From NCBI GenBank assembly GCA_020438185.1, contig JAGQVC010000005.1:1-19328 (forward strand): DNA of 19,328 nt. Direction: 5' to 3'. Positions within the stretch are counted from its first letter, which is position 1; each line of letters begins with the position of its first letter. The notes beneath the pieces were generated by a model, which searched no databases, had not been told where the DNA came from, and saw only the letters and a program-made list of their open reading frames with translations. The position numbers were made by a program, and so were the translations under genes. Shown here piece by piece: positions 14,441 through 19,328 of this stretch. This stretch comes from Bacteroidota bacterium. Lineage in GTDB: Bacteria; Bacteroidota; Bacteroidia; M30B66.

Positions 14441-15298
14441 ATGCGGCTTATGAAACGTATAACCCTCTTATTTGCATCATTCATCTTGCTTGGATCTATT
14501 CAGGTGAATTCCCAATCTGTTTTGGGTGATGAAAAAGCATACGATGGTGTGTTCAAGCGTGAACATATCATGAACCGCAAACCGATTCCTTATACACCTA
14601 TCCGTGAAGCAGATGTGATGTGGAAAAGGAGAATCTGGAGAATTATTGACCTAAGGGAAAAAATAAATCTTCCTCTTTATTATCCAATCACCAGTGATGT
14701 GAACGGGTTGCGCAGTTTGACAAATGTTCTGTACAAAGCAGTAACTGAAGAAGTTTCGTTGCGCGTTTACAGCGCCTCGGTCGATGATTTCTCCGTAGAA
14801 ATTACTCCGGGTGATGTGAAAAAGCTCACTGAAAAAAGTTACGAAAAGATGATTCCAAGTATGTTGGATCCTTCTGTGGATACTCTTATTACAATTACGG
14901 AATCGTTTTCTCCAAACAGAGTTAAAAAAATTCTTCTGAAGGAAGAGTGGTTCTTTGATCGCCAGCGTTCAGTGCTTGATGTTAGAATTCTTGGTATTTC
15001 ACTCCTTTACGAGCAGGAGGATAAAGAAAAAGGAGATCAGCCGCTATTCTGGGTTTACTTCCCGGAAGCAAGAACAGTTCTTGCCAAATATGATGTGTTT
15101 AACCGCAAAAATCCAATGGAAAGAAGATCTTTCGATGATATTTTTTGGAAAAGGCAGTTTAGTAGTTACATCATAAAGGAAGAAAACGTTTACGATCGTT
15201 CTATTAATGAGTATAAAAAAGGTCTGGACGCTCTGCTTGAATCAAACAGAATTAAAGAGGAAATCGTGATAATGGAACACGACCTCTGGGAGTTCTGA
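14441..15298 (+). CDS. gldN: Type IX secretion ring protein GldN/PorN
   Basis: GldN/PorN is a periplasmic protein that assembles with GldK/PorK into the outer-membrane-associated ring. The 285-residue product has a signal peptide (MKRITLLFASFILLGSIQVN, cleavage probably near NSQS). A second ATG at 14450 gives MKRIT and is an equally good start. The mature protein shows conserved GldN features: DVMWKRRIWRIIDLREKINL, then PLYYP, then VKKILLKEEWFFDRQRSVLDV and the C-terminal RRSFDDIFWKRQFSSYI. It is the last gene of the cluster, ten bases after gldM, and is followed by the hairpin at 15342-15364. Confidence 0.95.
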   Translation: MRLMKRITLLFASFILLGSIQVNSQSVLGDEKAYDGVFKREHIMNRKPIPYTPIREADVMWKRRIWRIIDLREKINLPLYYPITSDVNGLRSLTNVLYKAVTEEVSLRVYSASVDDFSVEITPGDVKKLTEKSYEKMIPSMLDPSVDTLITITESFSPNRVKKILLKEEWFFDRQRSVLDVRILGISLLYEQEDKEKGDQPLFWVYFPEARTVLAKYDVFNRKNPMERRSFDDIFWKRQFSSYIIKEENVYDRSINEYKKGLDALLESNRIKEEIVIMEHDLWEF

Positions 15299-15341
15299 TT
15301 TCTTTTGAATTTTTATTTTTGTATAACCTCCACGCTTACTG

Positions 15342-15365
15342 AAAAGCCCCTTCCCGGGGCTTTTT
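15342..15365. terminator. Bidirectional intrinsic terminator between gldN and manC
   Basis: AAAAGCCCC (15342-15350), loop TTCCC (15351-15355) and GGGGCTTTT (15356-15364) form a nine-base-pair hairpin with a G+C-rich core. It has a run of five Ts on the plus strand and four on the minus strand. It stands 43 bases after gldN and 27 bases past the end of the convergent manC gene, so it can end transcription from both sides. Confidence 0.9.
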
Positions 15366-15391
15366 CATTTTACTTGCCCGTTAAAGCGGGA

Positions 15392-16486
15392 CTATACATA
15401 CTCCTCCCCTTTCTCAACCTTTACATTGGTTACCAGTTGGCGTATTTCCTGCTCGTCTTCCATTTTACAGATTAAAAGAATGCCATCAGACTCAACAACT
15501 ATAAAATCTTTTAGTCCCTGGATAACGACTAACTTGTCTTTTGGAACATTGACTATGCAGCCGGAAGCGTCCTGAATCATAACATTCCTTCCAATAATAG
15601 CGTTTTCGTTACTGTCCTTGTTGAAGTTTTCATACAATGAGCCCCAGGTCCCCAAATCTGACCAACCAAAGTCAGATGGAAGAACATATACATTGGACGC
15701 TTTCTCCATTACACCATAATCAATCGAAATGTTGGTGCACTGTGCATATGCTTTTTCTATAAAGTCGCTTTCGCCATCTGTAAAATAGGATGCCTCACCG
15801 TCCGAAAAGAGGTTATTCACTTCAGGTAAATGCTCACTAAACGCACCAATGAAATCTTTTACCTTGGCGATAAAAATCCCTGAATTCCACAAAAACTCGC
15901 CACTTGCCAAAAAAGATTTGGCAAGTTCCAGATTTGGCTTTTCTGTAAATGTTTTTACTCTCCTGAAATCTGTTTCTCCTTCAGATTGAGGAACAAATTG
16001 AATATACCCATAGCCTGTATCCGGACGTCCGGGTTTAATTCCCAAAGTAAGTAATGCTCTGTTTTTTTCGACGAAACTAAATCCGCTTGAAACCTTATCA
16101 AGGAAAACTTCTGTGTTTAAAATCAGATGGTCTGACGGAGCCACTATTACTCGTGCTTCCGGGTTAATCATTCTAATTTTGTGACACGCATAAGCAATGC
16201 AAGGCGCCGTATTTCGACGGGAAGGCTCCAGCAAAACCCGATCAGAATTAATCTCCGGTAATTGTTTTCTTACCAGGTTCTCATACGTTTTATTCGTTAC
16301 AATAAAGATGTTTTCTTCAGGGATTAATCCTTTAAATCGATTATACGTTTCCTGCAGAAGACTTTTTCCTGTGCCCAGCACATCGAGAAATTGTTTGGGG
16401 TGCTGTTGACGACTCATTGGCCAGAAACGACTTCCGATCCCCCCAGCCATAATCACGCAATAATTATTATGTATAGTATTATCCAT
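15392..16486 (-). CDS. manC: Mannose-1-phosphate guanylyltransferase (GDP-mannose pyrophosphorylase)
   Basis: This cytosolic enzyme makes GDP-mannose from mannose-1-phosphate and GTP, supplying mannose and fucose-type sugars for LPS, capsule and protein glycans. The 364-residue protein has the nucleotidyltransferase signature MAGGIGSRFWPMSR at 13-26, then PKQFLDVLG, LLEPSRRNTAPCIAYA, and VAPSDHLI. The sugar-phosphate site follows, with KTFTEKPN and FLWNSGIFI. Near the C-terminal side of the catalytic domain is SIDYGVMEKASNVYVLPSDF. Its length fits the single-domain enzyme without the fused phosphomannose isomerase seen in some bacteria. It follows the aminotransferase gene by nine bases on the same strand, so the two are likely co-transcribed. 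Confidence 0.94.
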   Translation of the reverse strand: MDNTIHNNYCVIMAGGIGSRFWPMSRQQHPKQFLDVLGTGKSLLQETYNRFKGLIPEENIFIVTNKTYENLVRKQLPEINSDRVLLEPSRRNTAPCIAYACHKIRMINPEARVIVAPSDHLILNTEVFLDKVSSGFSFVEKNRALLTLGIKPGRPDTGYGYIQFVPQSEGETDFRRVKTFTEKPNLELAKSFLASGEFLWNSGIFIAKVKDFIGAFSEHLPEVNNLFSDGEASYFTDGESDFIEKAYAQCTNISIDYGVMEKASNVYVLPSDFGWSDLGTWGSLYENFNKDSNENAIIGRNVMIQDASGCIVNVPKDKLVVIQGLKDFIVVESDGILLICKMEDEQEIRQLVTNVKVEKGEEYV

Positions 16487-16495
16487 TCTTTCAAA

Positions 16496-17773
16496 TTATC
16501 TAAGTCCTTTCAGACTGTTCTCTATTTTTCCCAGAACCAACGGGATTTCTTCAGTACGGGAAGTTCCAACAGACAATCGAAACCAGTCTGAATCGGCTGA
16601 AGCACCAAAAGCTACAAATGGAACTATCGCAAGTCCTGCTGAATCCAAAAGATAAGTTGTCACATCAGAAGTTGTAAGTATAAGCTTGCCATCGGGAGTT
16701 GTTTTTCCCTTGATTGCGAACTTCACGGTCAAATATATCGCACCGGCAGGTGCAACACTGTCAACTGCATAACCAGCAGCTTTAAATTCTGAAAACCCTT
16801 TATGAAAAGCTTGAAGCCGTTCGTAAATAGAACTCTTAAGCTTGGCAAGATCCGCTTCCATTCTATCACCTGAGGCAATGTATCTTGCAGTTGCAACCTG
16901 TTCCGCTTTGGGAGCCCAGGCACCAACATGCCCTAAAATGCTCTTCATTTTTGAAATAACATCTTCAGGTCCGAAAGCCCAGCCAACACGTACTCCCGTT
17001 GCAGCAAATGATTTTGATATCCCATCTATATAAATAGTATAAGGTTTCATTTCAGGCAAAAGTGATACGGGATCAAAATGACTTGTCCCGCCAAAAGTGA
17101 GCATCCAGTAAATTTGATCATATAATAAATAAAGCGGCTTTTGGTTGGGTTCTCTTCGTTGGTTTTCCTTAATTATGAGCTCGCATATTTCAAGCAAAGT
17201 TTCTTTTGAAAAAACAGTCCCGGTTGGATTTAGTGGAGAACAAAGTGCAACTAAAGAAGCTTCTTCTATGTATGGTTTGAGCTCTTCTGCGCGAGGCATA
17301 AAATCATTTTCCGATTTTGTTTCAATTGCAATACATTGAGCCCGGCTCAAGTGAGAATAATGATTGTTGTTCCACGAAGGAACCGGGAACAGAACTTTTT
17401 CTTCCGGATTCAGAATTGCCTGATATGCAGCATAAATCAACGGGCGAGCCCCCCCGGCAATGAGAATTTCTTCCTGAGAATACTCAAGATTGAGCTTTTG
17501 TTTGATTAACGAAGCTATTTCCTTACGAAGAGGTAAAATACCATTTGCAGCCGGATAATTAGTTTCATGCTCTTCGTAGGCACGAATAATCTCATTTTTT
17601 AAAGCTTCTGGTAAAGGAAAAATGTGCGGATCGAAATCTCCAATTGTGAAGTTATGAATCTGCTTTCCGGCATTAATCTTCTCATTAATTTCTCCGGCCA
17701 GGCGAATAATTTCAGAACCTTTAAGAGTATCTGACATTTCAGACACCCGTTTTTGCCTGTAATCTTTGTCCAT
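16496..17773 (-). CDS. Pyridoxal-phosphate-dependent aminotransferase, class I/II
   Basis: This is a fold-type I aminotransferase related to aspartate aminotransferases; the amino donor and acceptor are not evident. Numbered from the ATG at 17771-17773 (425 residues), the cofactor lysine is K254 in DGISKSFAATGVRVGW. The phosphate-binding and ring-binding residues lie in SPLNPTGTVF (N182) and LLYDQIYW (D219). The N-terminal substrate region reads NFTIGDFDPHIFPLPEAL, and a conserved NYPAANGILPLRKEIA follows. The second substrate arginine is expected near FRLSVGTSR at the C terminus. The frame extends upstream to an ATG at 17800, but a TACCTTGC promoter-like element at 17790-17797 makes the internal start more likely. 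It follows the SprT-like gene and precedes manC, but no shared pathway is evident. Confidence 0.9.
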   Translation of the reverse strand: MDKDYRQKRVSEMSDTLKGSEIIRLAGEINEKINAGKQIHNFTIGDFDPHIFPLPEALKNEIIRAYEEHETNYPAANGILPLRKEIASLIKQKLNLEYSQEEILIAGGARPLIYAAYQAILNPEEKVLFPVPSWNNNHYSHLSRAQCIAIETKSENDFMPRAEELKPYIEEASLVALCSPLNPTGTVFSKETLLEICELIIKENQRREPNQKPLYLLYDQIYWMLTFGGTSHFDPVSLLPEMKPYTIYIDGISKSFAATGVRVGWAFGPEDVISKMKSILGHVGAWAPKAEQVATARYIASGDRMEADLAKLKSSIYERLQAFHKGFSEFKAAGYAVDSVAPAGAIYLTVKFAIKGKTTPDGKLILTTSDVTTYLLDSAGLAIVPFVAFGASADSDWFRLSVGTSRTEEIPLVLGKIENSLKGLR

Positions 17774-17789
17774 GTTGCTAAAAGAGGCC

Positions 17790-17797
17790 GCAAGGTA
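17790..17797 (-). promoter_or_regulatory. Possible -7 element upstream of the aminotransferase gene
   Basis: On the minus strand the sequence reads TACCTTGC, one T short of the common Bacteroidota form TACCTTTGC. It lies 17 bases before the chosen ATG. No good -33 TTG partner is seen at 19-23 bases upstream, so this is weak. The gene may simply be transcribed through from the SprT-like gene. Confidence 0.25.
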
Positions 17798-17811
17798 CAA
17801 AATCCTAAGGC

Positions 17812-18426
17812 TTAACTTCTCACTGGTTCAACAACGGCAAGCGGATTAATAAGATATTGCCGGCCGGTAGATATCTCCTGACATTCATAATACTTTCTCC
17901 TTTTCTCTCCTTTTTTAAAAACTCTACCTGTTTCCAATCTGAAAACGGATTGACCTGGAATGTCTTCAAGAAGAATTCCCTGGTCCTCATCGTATTTCAT
18001 TAATGTTCTCATTAAGTGAACATCCGTGCAGCTTGATGCAGCCGGGTTATCAAGGTACCTAACCAGTGCTGTTGATACATCACCCGGAAAAACTGCCGTA
18101 TTAAGAAACGGCAGCAACATTTCGCGATAATGATACTTCCATTCTGTCCCGTGTGGTTTTACCCGATTTCCATACTGATTCCAGGTAACAAGATGAGCCA
18201 TTTCGTGGACCAGAGTTATCAGAAATGAATGCCGGTTGAGATTGTAATTAATGGTTATTTTATGCCCCCGGTCCTTGTCAGGATTGGGTCTGAAATCACC
18301 AAGTTTGGTAGATCTACCGGAAGTTATTTTTAAATGAACACCATAGTTCATAACCCACGAAACAATCTGATCTACGGCGTCTTTGTGAATATATTTTGAT
18401 AAAACTTCAACGTACTTTTCACGCAT
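17812..18426 (-). CDS. SprT-like zinc metalloprotease domain protein
   Basis: The 204-residue protein has the SprT-like metallopeptidase motif LVHEMAHLVTW, with zinc ligands H74 and H78 and catalytic E75. A probable third ligand is H92 in KPHGTEWKYHYREML, the characteristic HGxxW/F segment of the family. Upstream strands (HKITINYNLNRHSFLITL) are typical of the minigluzincin-like core. Cysteines in the C-terminal half (SCTDVH and YECQEIS) do not form the clear four-cysteine ribbon found in many SprT proteins. There is no signal peptide, so it is predicted cytosolic. Eukaryotic relatives (Spartan) cut DNA-protein crosslinks, but the role of bacterial members is mostly unknown. It may lead a small operon with the aminotransferase and manC genes. 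Confidence 0.88.
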   Translation of the reverse strand: MREKYVEVLSKYIHKDAVDQIVSWVMNYGVHLKITSGRSTKLGDFRPNPDKDRGHKITINYNLNRHSFLITLVHEMAHLVTWNQYGNRVKPHGTEWKYHYREMLLPFLNTAVFPGDVSTALVRYLDNPAASSCTDVHLMRTLMKYDEDQGILLEDIPGQSVFRLETGRVFKKGEKRRKYYECQEISTGRQYLINPLAVVEPVRS

Positions 18427-18498
18427 AGGATAAAGATGAGTAATGAATTAAGAAATAAAATAAACGTCCTGAATTTATTTTTAACATGCTCAGGTGGA

Positions 18499-18531
18499 TT
18501 GCTGGTTATAAAAGCTAGCGGAATTATTTTG
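18499..18531 (+). promoter_or_regulatory. Candidate promoter of the small membrane protein gene
   Basis: TTG at 18499-18501 and TTATTTTG at 18524-18531, with 22 bases between, approximate the TTTG / TAnnTTTG pair with one mismatch in the -7 element. Transcription would start near 18537-18540, leaving about 20 bases before the ATG at 18558. That supports the ATG over the TTG at 18537. Confidence 0.35.
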
Positions 18532-18557
18532 TATCATTGAAAAATCAACCCTGCACG

Positions 18558-19133
18558 ATGCGCTATTATCTTAATTCCACCCTTTTTTCTGTATTGCTTA
18601 TCTGTTTCTTTTTACCATTTATTGAGATTAAATGCAATAGTAATTCGCTTGGTTCAATGAGTGGTTATGCTATGATTACTGGCGGTGATATGAAATTGAG
18701 CGATGCATCCATGATGGATTACCTGAATGAAAATGATCAGTTTAAATCACTTAATGAAAAGCGCAAAAACAGCAATGATGTTTTCACCCTGATTGCGGCT
18801 GTTTTACTTTTTCTTGGAGCTGTATTAAGTCTTGTTTTAAAAACATTCAGAGAACAATTGGCTATTATTCTGTCATTACTGGTGTTACTTATATTGCTTG
18901 TATTCAGGTGGGTCATGCTACATCAATGGGCCAGCCAGATGGAAAGTCAGGCAGCAATGTTCAGTTATATAAAGCTGACTCTGAATTTCGTAATCGGGTT
19001 CTGGCTTGTAGTTACGGGAACCATTTTAATAGCAGGATTAAATACCTTTTATCTGTTTCAGAATCGCAAAAGAAACATGGATATAGTGGATTTTCACGAT
19101 GAAGGTTCGCCAGATTTAATGTCCGAAGTGTGA
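18558..19133 (+). CDS. Unassigned membrane protein with four predicted helices
   Basis: I cannot name a family. From the ATG at 18558 the product has 191 residues; the frame is open to a TTG at 18537, which would add seven. Helix 1 is at about 7-23 (TLFSVLLICFFLPFIEI), ending in a short motif with one cysteine (EIKCNSNSLGSMSGYAMITG). An extracytoplasmic or loop region of about 45 residues follows. Three more helices lie at about 75-95, 97-117 and 137-160, before an acidic C-terminal tail with FHDEGSPDLMSEV. The pattern of a first helix ending in LPF, then a cysteine and SGY...TG, recalls small uncharacterised membrane proteins common in Bacteroidota; that resemblance is from memory. The gene is convergent with the peptidase fragment, with three bases between their stop codons. 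Confidence 0.8.
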   Translation: MRYYLNSTLFSVLLICFFLPFIEIKCNSNSLGSMSGYAMITGGDMKLSDASMMDYLNENDQFKSLNEKRKNSNDVFTLIAAVLLFLGAVLSLVLKTFREQLAIILSLLVLLILLVFRWVMLHQWASQMESQAAMFSYIKLTLNFVIGFWLVVTGTILIAGLNTFYLFQNRKRNMDIVDFHDEGSPDLMSEV

Positions 19134-19136
19134 TGT

Positions 19137-19328
19137 TCAGCGATAGGCTCCAAATCCAACCAGCCTTTCACGATAGTACGTTTCGTCGAGCGATGAAATG
19201 ATGACTCCTTTGCTGGTGCTTGAATGAACAAATTTATTGTCCATCATGTACATGCCCACATGGGAAACTTTTGCGCTTTTGGTAGCAAAAAAAACAAGGT
19301 CCCCGGGCTTTGCCTCTTCAATTGATAT
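19137..19328 (-). CDS. NlpC/P60 family cell-wall peptidase, C-terminal fragment
   Basis: Translation of the minus strand from the right edge gives 63 residues and a TGA stop at 19137-19139. The segment reads IEEAKPGDLVFFATK, then VSHVGMYMMDNKFVHSSTSK and GVIISSL, ending RLVGFGAYR. This is the second half of an NlpC/P60 papain-like domain. The histidine in SHVGMY is the catalytic His, and the second histidine in FVHSS is at the usual third polar position. The catalytic cysteine and the N terminus, including any signal peptide, lie beyond the window. Such enzymes cut peptidoglycan stem peptides in the periplasm. Confidence 0.92.
   Translation of the reverse strand: MSIEEAKPGDLVFFATKSAKVSHVGMYMMDNKFVHSSTSKGVIISSLDETYYRERLVGFGAYR

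Noticed and set aside
15377..15390. CCCG-TTAAAG-CGGG inverted repeat just past the manC stop.
   Set aside because: A four-pair stem is too short to claim; the much stronger hairpin at 15342-15364 explains termination.
1..19328. Search by eye for mobile elements, CRISPR repeats, tRNA/rRNA genes and composition shifts.
   Set aside because: No transposase or integrase, no regularly spaced repeats, no RNA gene and no abrupt composition change were seen; the region looks like stable core chromosome.

Overview
The window is a chromosomal segment of a member of the Bacteroidota. The evidence is a type IX secretion core cluster (porP-gldK-gldL-gldM-gldN), which is confined to that phylum, plus candidate promoters of the TTTG / TAnnTTTG type, A/T-rich leaders with little Shine-Dalgarno signal, and a topoisomerase I without C-terminal zinc fingers. 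Base composition looks even and moderately A+T-rich. I see no mobile element, CRISPR array, tRNA or rRNA. Gene density is high and no gene-free stretch exceeds about 170 bases.

Region 1 (1-1230, minus strand) is the chaperonin pair groES-groEL; groEL runs off the left edge and only its N-terminal 303 residues are present. Region 2 (about 1346-5882, minus strand) looks like one five-gene operon: miaB, a sigma-54 activator without a sensor domain, an LptE-like lipoprotein, a TPR-containing protein of unknown function, and secG. The genes are 3-7 bases apart or overlap. A good promoter match lies at the upstream end and a strong intrinsic terminator at the downstream end. The mix of genes points to envelope biogenesis (LPS export, protein secretion) plus tRNA modification.

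Region 3 (5987-15298, plus strand) starts divergently with topA. An arginase-fold protein that has lost most metal ligands follows three bases later. The type IX secretion core comes next: PorP (PorP/SprF outer-membrane family), GldK (outer-membrane lipoprotein that forms a ring with GldN), GldL and GldM (the inner-membrane proton-driven motor) and GldN. A hairpin at 15342-15364 separates this run from the convergent genes.

Region 4 (15392-18426, minus strand) holds an SprT-like metalloprotease, a fold-type I aminotransferase and a mannose-1-phosphate guanylyltransferase (GDP-mannose supply for glycans). Region 5 (18558-19328) holds an unassigned four-helix membrane protein on the plus strand and the C-terminal end of an NlpC/P60 peptidase on the minus strand.

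Most of this is conserved Bacteroidota core genome. The parts with real unknowns are the degenerate arginase-like protein beside the secretion genes, the sigma-54 activator and TPR protein inside the envelope operon, and the small membrane protein at the right end. I found no convincing new system.
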